A DNA stretch of 64,000 nucleotides, taken from positions 248,001 through 312,000 of the forward strand of contig CP145412.1 of the NCBI GenBank assembly GCA_036867785.1. Reading direction: 5' to 3'. This document shows, piece after piece, positions 9,603 through 19,467 of the stretch; within the stretch, counting starts at the first letter, position 1; each line of letters begins with the position of its first letter. The notes beneath the pieces are model-generated. The model had not been told where the DNA came from. It searched no databases and worked only from the letters and a program-made list of their open reading frames with translations. Origin of the DNA: Plasmodiophora brassicae (Eukaryota; Endomyxa: Phytomyxea; Phytomyxea; Plasmodiophorida). The position numbers and the translations under genes were made by a program.

Positions 9603-11048
9603 ATGCAGCATCCGTCGTCGTCTGCGACAGCGGCACGACGTCACGGCATTCTGCGAACTGCAACGATGGGGTCGCATGGTGCGCGGGACGGCGTCGGCGC
9701 GCGCCTGCACCTCATGTACTTCTCGAGGCAGTGGCCGGACCGGTTCCGGTCGGCGGCGGGCATCCGCTCCCTGGGCCTGCTGGGCGCCCTGCGCCGCGCG
9801 TTCCCGTCGGCCGCGCTGTCCTGCGTGTCGCCGGCGCGCCCGCACGCCCCGCTCGTCGACCACATCCGGGCGAACCTGGCGGCGACGCCCATCCCGTGCC
9901 CGATCAACGACACGAACGCGTTCGAAACGGCCATCGCGACTGCCGTGTCGCGTTCCGACGCCGTCGTTGCTGCTGTGTTCGACGGGTTTCTGACCGAGGA
10001 GATGTTTTCGTGGCGTGTGGCGCAGGCCCTGCCGGGCGCTTTGCGAATCGTCGACACGCAGGACCTGCACTGCCTTCGGCAGGGTCGCCAGCACGCGCTG
10101 CTGAACCGTCCCGGGACGACCCTGGACGATCTGTGCGACGTCGCGAACTTCATGGGCCCGTACCTGCACGAGTTGGACGCCGGCGTTCCGGCCAAGGACG
10201 TCTTCCTGCGCGAGATGGCCGCTATTCACCGGAACGACCACGCGTTGATCGTGTCGCCCGTCGAGCTCGACCTGCTCGTCGACGGGTTCGGCTTCCGACG
10301 GTCCAAGTTCACGATGGCGCCGTTCTTTGCTGAACCGCCCAGACTGAATCCGCGCCCGTTTCACGTCCGGCGCCATTGCTGCATGATCGGCAACTGGAGG
10401 CATGCGCCGAATGTCGACAGCGTCGAGTTCGCCCGGGACGTCATCTGGCCGCGTCTGCGAACGCGACTGCCCGCGGGCACTGAGTTGCACGTCTACGGCG
10501 CCAACGCGAACAGGCAGCAGATGGAGCTGACGAGGGAACGCGACGGGTTTCGGATCATGGGGCAGTGTGCCGACCAGTACGCGACGATGTCGAGGTATAA
10601 GGTCCTGCTGGCACCGCTGCGATTCGGCGCTGGTATCAAAGGCAAGATCGTGGACGCGTGGATGACCGCAACGCCCGTCGTTACGACCGGAATCGGCGTT
10701 GAGGGTATGCTGGGTGGCCCTACGGGACAGTGGGGCGGGTTGTCGTCGAATTCGCCTGCCGAATTCGTCGACCTCGCCGCTGATCTTTACCGAGACGAGG
10801 GCATCTGGCAACGGTGTGTTACGACGGGACGTGCGATTCTGGCCGAATCGTTCACGTTGGACGCCAACGCGCCGGCGGTCGTATCGCTCCTGGATCGGTA
10901 CCTACGGTCGGATTCGTTGCTTCGTCGGGAGCGTGCCAACGACCTGATGCACCAGATCCTGGCGAGCACCGCCCAGTCGACGTCGTACTACCTCAGCAAG
11001 TACATCGAGAAGGGGCGGTCCGCGCACGTCACGCCAAACAGCACGTAA
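9603..11048 (+). CDS. GT4-type (Glyco_trans_1_4) glycosyltransferase
   Basis: Single exon of 481 aa from ATG at 9603 (a second ATG at 9666 is possible). The N-terminal half has an Arg-rich segment and RIVDTQDLHCLRQGR, the position of the acceptor-side Rossmann fold. The C-terminal half has the GT-B donor-site pattern: CCMIGNWRHAPNVDSVEF, ELHVYGANANRQQ, YKVLLAPLRFGAGIKGK, then DAWMTATPVVTTGIGVEGM. This block resembles bacterial and protist family-4 enzymes that follow a D.H..R pattern. There is no signal peptide or membrane anchor, so it is probably cytosolic. Donor and acceptor are unknown. The bacterial-like architecture could reflect old transfer, but base composition matches the neighbours. 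Confidence 0.7.
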   Translation: MQHPSSSATAARRHGILRTATMGSHGARDGVGARLHLMYFSRQWPDRFRSAAGIRSLGLLGALRRAFPSAALSCVSPARPHAPLVDHIRANLAATPIPCPINDTNAFETAIATAVSRSDAVVAAVFDGFLTEEMFSWRVAQALPGALRIVDTQDLHCLRQGRQHALLNRPGTTLDDLCDVANFMGPYLHELDAGVPAKDVFLREMAAIHRNDHALIVSPVELDLLVDGFGFRRSKFTMAPFFAEPPRLNPRPFHVRRHCCMIGNWRHAPNVDSVEFARDVIWPRLRTRLPAGTELHVYGANANRQQMELTRERDGFRIMGQCADQYATMSRYKVLLAPLRFGAGIKGKIVDAWMTATPVVTTGIGVEGMLGGPTGQWGGLSSNSPAEFVDLAADLYRDEGIWQRCVTTGRAILAESFTLDANAPAVVSLLDRYLRSDSLLRRERANDLMHQILASTAQSTSYYLSKYIEKGRSAHVTPNST

Positions 11049-11674
11049 TGGTCTTGCAGGCACGTTTGTCAGCCGTGTACTGACCGTCGTGCGTTTCCAG
11101 GCGCGTGGCCCTTACTGTGGCTCCTTTGCATTGATGCTGTACAATGGGCACGATGAGCGGCTGCTCCCCGGTGGCACTGTTCCATCATTCCCCGTTGATG
11201 ATACGCGTTTCGGATCCGAAACGCTATATTCAACTGGTGGTCAGAGACGCCCCTGCCGGTTCATTGGATACATACGGTACGCCGCCTGGAGTCCTTGGAC
11301 CCTCACTGTCTTCTCGTTGTCGTCGGGTGGTTGTTGCCAAGCCGTCAACCACGTTCGCTGACAATGGCACCAGTGCGTTCGTCTATCGGAACGTTCACGC
11401 CCAGAATGACCTTCGCTCCCCAGTTTCTGTCCGACTGGTAGCGCATTGCACTTGACCGTCATGATTCGATGAAAACGCGCTCCCCCACCCATCGCTGTAT
11501 TATCCCAATACAAGCTAGGACGTCTGGTCGCATGTAGCAAGGACAGTCTTTGTTCCAGAGCTCGTTCGCATATACTTTTGCGCGGGCGCGGCAGGTCGCG
11601 AGAAAGTGCGGAGGGAGTGGCGTTGCCATCGCGTGTCGGCCGCCAGACCATCGGCAGAGCCGGGCTGTCCCGCG
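11049..11674. other. Intergenic, nothing recognised
   Basis: Frames on both strands here have no domain and no consistent splice model; AT content rises slightly. The upstream region of the AIM24-like gene lies at its end. Confidence 0.5.
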
Positions 11675-12598
11675 ATGGCCGACAGGGTGCAGTTCGAGGT
11701 CCTGCAGCACCAGTGCGGATCCTACCTGAAACTGAAACTGCCGCCAGGTATGTCCGAAGCTGCAGGCCCGCGCCTTTTCCCGCCGGCACTGACCACCGCC
11801 CTGTGCGTACAGCACCGAACGTCGTCGTGTTTGGCCCGCGCGATGGCTTCCTGTCGGCCGGCGCATCGGTGCGGTCGCGCGTCCCCCCGCGAAGGATATC
11901 CAAACTCGCACCGCTTCAAGAGTACTGGTCTGTCGACGATTCCCAACCGGTAGATACGATCGGGCGCCCCTGTCTACGGTTTCGCTGACAACGTACGAAC
12001 GTAGGACGTGATTGTGGGGTCGGCAGGCCCATGCGCCATTATCGTGATCGACCTCACTGGCCCGATCCATGTCCGGCCTGGGTCCATCCTCGCCTGCGAA
12101 TCGACCGTGGCATTCAATTCCGTTGGGTTCTTCACAACTGGCTGGATCGAAGCTTCGGGGACAGGTCTGCTGAATGCCATTGCCCGATGTTCGGCGCTAT
12201 TCACACCTTGTTCCTGTACAGGGAAGATCGCATTGTATTCTCCTGGACCTGTCTTTGCCCTGGCGGACGCGAACCAGAGGTCGCAGATATCGGCAGCGCG
12301 TGTGCTGGCGTATACCTGCGAGTCGGCGTCGAAGTCGGTCGGTGACGATGCGACGTTATGGTGCCCAGCGGAACCGTGCACGGTCTGGATCACGACCAGC
12401 CGGCATAACGCGTCGACGCAACGCGCCCTGGTTGCCACGTCGAACGAGGGCACTATGAGCGTGCGTACCTGCTGGGGCATCACGAAACAGATCTTCTTGG
12501 TCGCCATCTGCGCCCTGATCTTCATCCTGTTCAGCGACTCCATCGAGAACTTCGACTACAAGACCGTCGTCACGAGCATCACCAACCTGTTCAAATAG
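11675..12598 (+). CDS. AIM24-like protein with C-terminal membrane helix
   Basis: Three exons join in phase: 11675-11747, 11813-11949 and 12005-12598. The protein starts MADRVQFEVLQHQCGSYLKL and continues APNVVVFGPRDGFLSAGASV, which fits the F.v......y..v.L..g and G.m.. pattern of the AIM24/TIGR00266 beta-sandwich fold. Exon 3 has CAIIVIDLTGPIHVRPGSIL then ACESTVAFNSVGF, and a Gly-rich strand with [11 protein letters not shown]. It ends with a hydrophobic segment ITKQIFLVAICALIFILF and a short tail. Fungal AIM24 is mitochondrial and involved in inner-membrane organisation. No clear targeting peptide is seen here, and the tail anchor is unlike the short bacterial forms, so location is open. 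Introns are 65 and 55 bp. Confidence 0.55.
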
Positions 12599-12628
12599 AA
12601 GACACGATGATGAAATTATGATGGTTCA

Positions 12629-13030
12629 TTACGACCTGATCTGGTTGGCGATTTTCAGGGATTCTCGGGTGGCGCGTTCCCGCCGAATTTTCTGCAGGAA
12701 CGCGGAGATGACCTCGGTCTCGCGGAACTTGGGCATCGTCGCGAAATGCTTCGTGGCGGCGTTGACGAGCTCGATCTTTGGGGCATTCGGACGCGTCTCC
12801 AACTTGAAATGCTTCCGGTACGCCTTCAGCGAGTTCATCTCGAGCTTGGCGAAATCGACGGCGACGTACGGGACGTCCTCGCTGCGTAACTTCTTCCGCT
12901 TCGGCTCCAGGCCGCCCTGAGCGGCCGCTGCAGCCGCCGCTGCCGCCTGTATCTTCTCGTTCTTCCTGATGGCGGCCGCACTCGGCACGCGCTTGTTGTA
13001 CGTACGGCGCGGCTTGACAGGTTCCTCCAT
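12629..13030 (-). CDS. SAP30-like Sin3-binding protein
   Basis: A 133-aa protein from ATG at 13030. The N-terminal half is basic and low-complexity (KPRRTYNKRVPS, a run of nine alanines, then KRKKLR, a likely nuclear signal). The C-terminal half matches the SAP30 Sin3-binding domain: VAVDFAKLEMNSLKAYRKHF, KLETRPN, then IELVNAATKHFATMP. In SAP30 the equivalent is VDL..L....L..Y.rhf.l..rp. The protein would bridge the Sin3/Rpd3 histone deacetylase complex. The zinc-finger region of animal SAP30 is absent, as in many short homologues. It is transcribed convergently with the AIM24-like gene, with the two stops only about 30 bp apart. Confidence 0.75.
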   Translation of the reverse strand: MEEPVKPRRTYNKRVPSAAAIRKNEKIQAAAAAAAAAQGGLEPKRKKLRSEDVPYVAVDFAKLEMNSLKAYRKHFKLETRPNAPKIELVNAATKHFATMPKFRETEVISAFLQKIRRERATRESLKIANQIRS

Positions 13031-14327
13031 TCTGCTCAAACGGGCACACGAACGATATCGGTCTGCGACGTGGCCGCGCCGCACGCGCCCGCGTCGCGGA
13101 CTTTCTGGCCCATGTTCCGCAAAAATGAGGCGCCGCTGCATCAGTCGACGGACACTGCAGCATGCAGTCGGAGCTGCAATCTGTACGCGAGACATGCGGA
13201 CGCGTTCCTGACGCCATAACAGTGCTCCGACGGACGGCCCCGCGCGCTCCGTACCGACGGCCTCCGAGTACCGGTTTCCCCGAGATAAATGCCGAAGCAA
13301 CAGCTACAGTGGGGGGAATGCGCGTGAACCTGTGCAAACAATCACGTCAATCCTTGCTCTGCGTTTGTTCGTCGACAGATCGTTTTCCACGCCAGTCCCA
13401 GAACCGAACCTCGTACGGTCAGCAGCAATTTGGTCGCTGGACTTCGGGAGAGCGCACATCCGCAACGCACCGAACAACCCAGGATCATCGACGTATCCCG
13501 ATTCCCGAGCGCGCTGGAGTTTTGAGCGCGGAGGATCGGGAAAAGCAGGCCAGATGTGTATCTGCGTGGGTCGGCGGTGGTGACCAGGCTTCGCCGTGTC
13601 ATTTGAGCTCGTCCGGACTACGACGACCGTCGATGGTGAGTGGTATCCACGGTCGAGAAGTGAGACGCTGCTGACTTGCCGATGTCGTAATCCGCGAGCA
13701 GCGAGCGAGACAACCGCGGCCCAATGGGATTGTCAAGAAGCAAGTCAATGACGACCGGCGCCTTGCCGTGGACTCGAACGCAGGCTATACAGTCGAGTGC
13801 CCAGAACCCTTCGCTTGTAGACAGCAGCTCGTCATGGTCGATAGACGCCCACGCCTGGTTCGATTGCAAAGACCTCGCTACGTAGGTCCTCCAGATCTTC
13901 GATCTGCTGAACCATGTCCGATGTTTGACGGCGAAATGCCAGCACATCAGCAACCATTTTGAGGGAGCGTATCGCCCATTGCGCTCGCAAGAAACAACCA
14001 CCGGTGGTTATTTCTTGCAAGCGCAATGAGCGATACGCTCCCTCAAGACTTGGATCCCCAGCTGAGAACATCCGCTCCATTCGCCATCGATGACAAGGGA
14101 AGAGGAAACTCTCTGCTGGCAATGCATTCCCGTAAGAACTGTGCATGACCTGTCACATGCGCTCCATCGTCATACAAACATGATGTAACTAAAGTGCAGT
14201 TACCGCTTGGTTCTGTCGCTCGCGAATTTGTATGTGGCGACACGACCGAATTTCAAGCAAATTACTGAGACCCTGATACGTCGCCTTCGTTCGAGCGCAC
14301 TCATCGAATACATCTAGAGTGGCCTGA
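13031..14327. other. Low-coding region around a palindrome
   Basis: Several 80-130 aa frames overlap on the minus strand (for example 13618-14001 and 13832-14146), but none shows a domain and they compete with each other. The long inverted repeat lies inside. I call no gene here. Confidence 0.45.
13959..14046. repeat. 88-bp loop-less inverted repeat
   Basis: Two 44-bp arms meet at 14002/14003 with no spacer. The arms are complementary except at three places, each a transition. The outer ends are TTGAGGGAGCGTATCG and its complement; the centre is CCACCGGTGG. As minus-strand RNA the three exceptions become G-U pairs, so the stem would be fully paired. Confidence 0.95.
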
Positions 14328-14954
14328 TCAAGGCCGTGATGAGTCGGGCAGGGGCGTCAATCGCCTGCAGATTTCCTTCTTCAGTAAATCATACAAGCGA
14401 AGCTCATTACGATACTTCGACGCGTTAGCCTCCCGCCAACATGCGAACGGCTCCATGGAGTTGCGGGCATCGTTCTCCAGAAGTGCTGAGCGCATATAGA
14501 AAAAGCGAACAGTCACGCCGGCAGCGCCATCGTCCACCGTAATCATCGGCCTGCAAGGACGTTGTGCCCGATAGCGATCCGCGAAGAAGCTCAGACCCAA
14601 ATTGATTCGATTTTCTGGCGCATTGCCAAGGCCCGATCGGAACCGATCCGCGAAGAAGTTCAGCGGGAGCGGTGATGGTAATTCAGCATTAGACAAACGA
14701 CCAGGCCGTCCTGAACTCGTATCGGCGACGCGGACAGGGGGTCCGTCGGGTTCAACACCAGAACGACGGCCACCGCTCATTGACACTGCGGACCACGGAG
14801 ACGTTACCGCAGCCTCCTTTGACCCAGAGGTTGCGCATGCGTTCAGGTCAGCACGACGCGCAATGATCCCTGTGACGGTTCCTGACACTGGCTGCTTGGG
14901 AAGAAGAGCCCCCATAAAGCCCCCCGTCGTGGACGAAGCCTTTAACAATCCCAT
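14328..14954 (-). CDS. Uncharacterised ORF with a repeated FFADR motif
   Basis: A 208-aa open frame from 14954. It is not recognised. The middle contains two similar segments, LNFFADRFRSGLGNA and LSFFADRYRAQRPC, spaced 27 residues apart, and the C-terminus is basic and helical (ASKYRNELRLYDLLKKEICR). There is no signal peptide or membrane helix. The region around it is poor in genes, so this may be an orphan gene, an exon of a larger gene, or a chance frame; base use is less GC3-biased than in the neighbouring genes. Confidence 0.3.
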   Translation of the reverse strand: MGLLKASSTTGGFMGALLPKQPVSGTVTGIIARRADLNACATSGSKEAAVTSPWSAVSMSGGRRSGVEPDGPPVRVADTSSGRPGRLSNAELPSPLPLNFFADRFRSGLGNAPENRINLGLSFFADRYRAQRPCRPMITVDDGAAGVTVRFFYMRSALLENDARNSMEPFACWREANASKYRNELRLYDLLKKEICRRLTPLPDSSRP

Positions 14955-15622
14955 TTTACTTCCCAGTGCTCGCTACGTTGCAAGGTACAAAGTTGGTGCG
15001 CGACGGGCAGCTCGACCGACAAGAACGTAGCATTAGTTTGTTCGGGTCGCTGGATCTGCGTCTCGCATTCAGTGACACCGTCAAAGAGCGTTCAGCAACA
15101 ACGTCAAAGATGTCGCCGATAATCAAAATGAACAGACTCGCAGTGACGTCCACATCTGAGGATAAATGGATCTGACATATATATGACGTGTGCCCAGACA
15201 ACGACGTGCCAGCAGCTGGCACGCTTGTGAACCGCGTTGAATGTACTGTAGAGGGTGCAGACTGTCGTCCGTGCTTCTCTGGGCTCATGAGCCCAAAAGT
15301 GGACAGGACGAACACGGGACCTTTGTAGTGTGCAGAGTCTGACGGCTCACTTGTACGTACCGCGCACGCCGGGCGGCCTGCACAGCAAACTACGCGGGCT
15401 GCCCGACTCGTGAGGACTATAACCTACTCCTGTTAATGTCGCAACGGGCCTGCTCCTGGCTAGACGCAGGGCACCTGCTTCAAGCGCATTGCGACACAGC
15501 TGCGAAAGTTGGTGAACCCGACCCGCCAGCAGCCGGGCGCTCATCGCCTGCGGTTCTATATTTAGTTCGAGGCGTGTGCCGTACGTCGTTGCAGAACCAG
15601 TGCGTTTCCCGGGCTCGCGTCA
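14955..15622. other. Intergenic, nothing recognised
   Basis: No domain-bearing frame. A minus-strand frame (14956-15315) directly abuts the uncharacterised ORF and might be an upstream exon, but no splice pair stands out. The promoter of the secreted kinase-like gene must lie near the right end. Confidence 0.4.
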
Positions 15623-16504
15623 ATGGCGACGTTTGCGGGGGCATGGCTGATCTTCTCGGTGGCCCTGGCGGCGTGCGCCAAGGCGTGGCTTCCGGGGAAG
15701 GTCGAGCACGACGCGCTAGCGAGGCGGAGTGTGTATCGCCTCGTGCATCCAGTCCGCATTCTGGGATCGGGCCACTGCGGGACCGTCTGTCTGGGAAAGC
15801 ACTGGAAGACCGGGCAGCTGGGCGCCGTGAAATTCTTCACTCCACGATACCGTAGTCATATCTACGACGCTCCTGTCAAACGTCATCGGCTCAACGAGGA
15901 CATACTGTGGAAGCGGGCGAAGAAGACGTTCCTCGCCGAGCACGCTGCAATGCAGGGCCTAGGCGCCGTGAACCACGAGAATGTCATCAAGATGCTCGGT
16001 AGTGTTGTCCAGGAGGGCGACAATATCAGTCCTGTCTACGCTATCGTGTACGAGTACGCCAACGCCGGCACCCTTCACGACCTGCTGCAATCAGCGACGC
16101 CTGTCCGCTTGCGCGTCGCGCTGTCGTTGCTGGCTCAACTGACGTCGGCCGTACGCGCCGTCCACTCGAAAGGAATAACGCACGGCGACCTGCATGCCAA
16201 GAACGTTCTGCTGCACAGTGCGTCGGGCAGCCCCACTGATCCAGGCGTGCGCGCGATCCTGGCCGATTTCGGCGAGGGCGACGACGACGAAATGACGCTG
16301 GACACTGAGTCCCTGAAGAAGGTCTACGTCGAAGTCCTGAACCGTGTGGACATGGTGCATCTCTGCTGCCAGCTCGTGGCGAACTTCACGAACCTCGGTC
16401 CCGACAACCTCCGCTCGCTTTCTGCCTCGCTCTCGTACAAAAGTAACATCTCACACGCCGCCAAGGAACCTTCAAACGGATATATGTCAACACCATCCGT
16501 CTAG
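15623..16504 (+). CDS. Secreted protein kinase-like protein
   Basis: Single exon, 293 aa from ATG at 15623. Residues 1-19 form a signal peptide (MATFAGAWLIFSVALAACA). The kinase fold follows: glycine loop LGSGHCGTV (48-56), lysine 70 in GAVKFF, the catalytic loop as HGDLHAKN (187-194, in place of HRDLKxxN) and DFGEG at 215. All main catalytic residues (K, D, N, D) are present. After DFG the activation segment lacks an APE motif and the C-lobe is short (NRVDMVHLCCQLV stands where DVWS.G usually lies). With no membrane helix after the signal, the protein should enter the secretory pathway. It is one of four kinase-like genes with signal peptides in this window. It may be active or a binding-only pseudokinase. 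Confidence 0.72.
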   Translation: MATFAGAWLIFSVALAACAKAWLPGKVEHDALARRSVYRLVHPVRILGSGHCGTVCLGKHWKTGQLGAVKFFTPRYRSHIYDAPVKRHRLNEDILWKRAKKTFLAEHAAMQGLGAVNHENVIKMLGSVVQEGDNISPVYAIVYEYANAGTLHDLLQSATPVRLRVALSLLAQLTSAVRAVHSKGITHGDLHAKNVLLHSASGSPTDPGVRAILADFGEGDDDEMTLDTESLKKVYVEVLNRVDMVHLCCQLVANFTNLGPDNLRSLSASLSYKSNISHAAKEPSNGYMSTPSV

Positions 16505-16978
16505 TACTAATAGTGAATGGCCTCGATGTAGGCCCCGTTACTTCACCTCGGCGCTGGCGAGCAAGCTGAAGATATCGATCTCATCGAGAACGGCTAAAAC
16601 GTACTATGCTTCGTAGACGCTATGACCAACATGAGCGACTGCATGGCCAACAAACACTAATCCATTACGTGGATCATCCTGATCCTTTCTTGAACTCACG
16701 TCGTCGAAGCCGCGCGGTCGACCTTTCGCGGGGTAGGATCAGCAGCACCGTTAGTTGGAAAAAGGGAGACGTCCGGGATACAACGCACCTCATCAATCGC
16801 TGCGGTGGCGTTGATGAACTCGACGACACGGCCGAACGGAGTGCCATGATTGTCAGTATCGGCGGGCAAACGTGTGGGGGGCAACAAGAGCCATGTTCGA
16901 GAAGCACTCGTGCCGACGGCGGGTTTTCTCTATCGATGCTGCCCGTCTCTTAGCGCCACCCGCCTTAACATTTGCGTC
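16505..16978. other. Intergenic, nothing recognised
   Basis: No conserved frame. It holds the 3' end of the kinase-like gene and the promoter of the next gene. Confidence 0.5.
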
Positions 16979-17956
16979 ATGGAAGCCGGCGGCAACGCTG
17001 GTGCCATAGCGGTCGACGCATGCCCTGGCATCAAGGCGGACGCCACGAAGCCAGCGGGGGAGCCCAGCCACGCGTCGCCGGCGTCGTCGTCGTCGTCGTC
17101 GTTCAGCGTGGCGAATGATGCGGACCCGGGACGGTATTTCCGCCATGGCCAACGGGTCCTCCTGCAGGACGATGCAGAGAGCAGCGGCGGGCGATGGTCT
17201 CCTGCCGTCATCGTTAACATCCGCGATACGGCACACGGCAACGCCCGCCTGCCGTTCATGCGGCTTGTGCTCGTCCAGAGATTGAACTCGGCCACCCCGC
17301 CCCGATGGGTGCCTTGCTGTTCCACTCGGCTACGCCTGCCGCATCGTCCGGTTCCTGCAACGGACGTCGACCCGACTCACCTGGTATGACCAGTCGTCGA
17401 CCGTGTCGAACGGCGACGGGTTTGACCATAAAACCAGGTACCGGGGAGAACGCTGGAAGTTATGAAGACGCTGTTGACGATGGCGGCGCAAGCGAGGCGA
17501 CTTGGCAAGGCGTTCCTGGCGGCCAGTTGCGAGTGCAGGGCGCTGCAGTGCCTTCTGCATCAGTGCAACAGCAGGAAACAGCAGGCAGGAGACACAAAGC
17601 AGGGCGCCGAGTGCGCCGCCAAGTCGTTGCTGCGTTTGGCACTTCACTATTGGTTCACGTCGGTCTGTCCCATGCTGCAGCTGGAGCTGGGCCGAGCTGT
17701 CCAAATACATGCTAGCGTCGGGCACGCGCCGGCCCACGACGGCGGCACAGCGCTGCTGAACCGCATGGCGATCCGGTCCGAACTGGCAGCCGACGTCGTC
17801 GCCTGGAGGAACCTGATGGCAGCCATGACCCGATCCGTTGAGGGCGAAATCGATGACGACGTCGATGTCGCCTACCTGAAGACAACGCCAATGCAGGCCA
17901 CGCTCCCTTCCATTCTCGCCCGATGGTCTTCGTCGAATACAAAGGACAGCGTATGA
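16979..17956 (+). CDS. Unknown two-exon protein
   Basis: Exons 16979-17383 and 17438-17956 join in phase through a 54-bp GT-AG intron, giving 307 aa. The N-terminus is Ala/Ser-rich with a (TCG)n-coded serine run (SSSSSSF). A small beta-rich part follows: RYFRHGQRVLLQDDAES, then RWSPAVIVNIRD, which resembles a Tudor- or PWWP-like edge but is too weak to name. Exon 2 is helical: VMKTLLTMAAQARRLGKAFL then CRALQCLLHQC, and later AADVVAWRNLMAAM. I do not recognise the family. No signal peptide or membrane segment is present, so it is probably nuclear or cytosolic. Confidence 0.55.
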
Positions 17957-18178
17957 GCAGACGCAGACGCACCCCCAGCGCCGTGCAACGCTCGCATTGT
18001 GCAAGGATGGCAAATCGTCAGCGAACGGGGTCGCGAAGCAAACCAACTATAACCGGAGGCCCGCTGCACTTTGTTCCAGCGTTGCACAGCAACAGTCCCG
18101 TCTGCATGCAACAGATGTTTAGCGAACCAGGATAAATAACGGAGCAGCGGCAAGCACGACGTGGGGCGGGAGCATCGA

Positions 18179-19138
18179 TCATCGCCGGCAGAGAAGCAGG
18201 CTAGCCAGGCCGCAGCGCCCGACGTCGTCGCGGTCGTCTTCGTCGATGCAGTCTTCGGGGATGATTGCACGACGGGACTGCGTCCGCTGGTCCCAGACGA
18301 GGAACGGCGAGCCGACCTCGGACCAGCTGCTTCTGGACGGCGATGACACCGACGGAGACGTAGGACGATCCCTGGATCCATCGATATCACGAGCCAGAGC
18401 TGTCAGGTCGGTCGGCGTCGGCATCATGCTGCCGTACTCGGGTGAATGGTGCTGATCTGCTCCATGGACGGACAGCGTCCGTTGCAGGAGCGCGACGGTT
18501 GTGAAACTTGGGATCGGCTGCGGCGGGTCCGATGCTTGCAGAACAACCGTGGCACCGGCCACCACCTCCGTCTCGCTGACGGTGATCGATGCACGCAGGC
18601 GGGCGGGACGGCGATTCTTCCGGAGCAGGTCCAGCGCAACGGAATGTCGTTCACCGTCGGCGAAATCAGAGACATCGACGAGGGCGGACCAATGCTTGCG
18701 CTTCCTGCGGCGACGCGGGACGTACTTAGACACACCACAGGTATCGACCGTTGATGCCGGGCACGCATACGCTTTGTTTCCCGCGACCACAACGACCGCA
18801 ACCTCCTTCTTCCTCCATCCGCCGCGTTCGTTGTCCTTCCCGCGTCGCAGGTTGACATCGAACGCGATCGTCTCATTCCAGGTCGCCGACCCGGTCCCAT
18901 CCGATAGCGCCGCCCGGGTCCGCGCCAGCGTCTGCCTGCGCCTGCGGATCTTGGCCACGACCGGTTCGCTACCCATGGGCAGTACGTCCCCAGTCAGGCC
19001 GTCCGCGCGCGCCAACCCCGTCCGCTGGCCTACGTACCACACGCCGCTCCGGATGCCGTCGACGGTCTCGACCACGATGGCGCATCGCGCCTGGCCGCGC
19101 GCAGGTCGTGCGCCGCGCCCGCCGCCCGCTCCCAACAT
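18179..19138 (-). CDS. NT-type C2 (EEIG1/EHBP1-like) domain protein
   Basis: A minus-strand frame starting at ATG 19138. Two stop-free introns appear to lie inside it (69 bp from GTACGTAGGCCAG, 66 bp from GTATGCGTGCCCG); removing both keeps the frame. The spliced product reads AIVVETVDGIRSGVW, then ALSDGTGSATWNETIAFDVN, VAVVVVAGNKA and HWSALVDVSDFADGERHSV. This is the pattern of the N-terminal C2 (NT-C2) domain: a central WNE, then a G..idls.fa segment. Such domains link membranes or lipids to actin or endocytic partners. The C-terminal half is acidic and Ser/Pro-rich without a fold. The assignment rests on few positions and is moderate. Confidence 0.5.
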   Translation of the reverse strand: MLGAGGGRGARPARGQARCAIVVETVDGIRSGVWYVGQRTGLARADGLTGDVLPMGSEPVVAKIRRRRQTLARTRAALSDGTGSATWNETIAFDVNLRRGKDNERGGWRKKEVAVVVVAGNKAYACPASTVDTCGVSKYVPRRRRKRKHWSALVDVSDFADGERHSVALDLLRKNRRPARLRASITVSETEVVAGATVVLQASDPPQPIPSFTTVALLQRTLSVHGADQHHSPEYGSMMPTPTDLTALARDIDGSRDRPTSPSVSSPSRSSWSEVGSPFLVWDQRTQSRRAIIPEDCIDEDDRDDVGRCGLASLLLCRR

Positions 19139-19467
19139 GACCCTTTCACAAATGGCGCAAACGACGGTTCCCCAACGGCCAACCCCCAGTGGGGCGTGCG
19201 TTGTCCATTGTTTTTTGTGCCGGTTCTGGATGGGCCCCCGCCGACCCCCCAAAAACAGGCCAAAAAAACAAACGGAAAACAGGTCCCTGCGCAGGGCTCA
19301 TTTCGGCGCCCCCTGGGCAGGTTTATGACATCACTGCGGGGCACGATCATGCGAGGTTCAGTGTTGTTTAGCATGGCGACCCGGCGAGTCCTGTTCGGCG
19401 GAGGAACTGGGGGCCATGCACACGTTGTCGGGCGGCCTGACATAGCCGGAACGGGACCGTGCGGGCA
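19139..19467. other. Intergenic with A-rich tract
   Basis: No conserved frame. An A-rich tract near 19250-19280 (several runs of five to seven A) stands out from the GC-rich surroundings. Confidence 0.5.

Noticed and set aside
9579-10811. 410-aa minus-strand frame
   Set aside because: Antisense shadow of the glycosyltransferase; it has no recognisable motif.
11241-12070. Minus-strand frames of 203-220 aa
   Set aside because: They overlap exons of the AIM24-like gene, which has better family and splice evidence.
15623-16504. Horizontal transfer of the compact kinase-like gene from bacteria
   Set aside because: The lack of introns alone is not enough; several native genes here are intronless and the composition matches.
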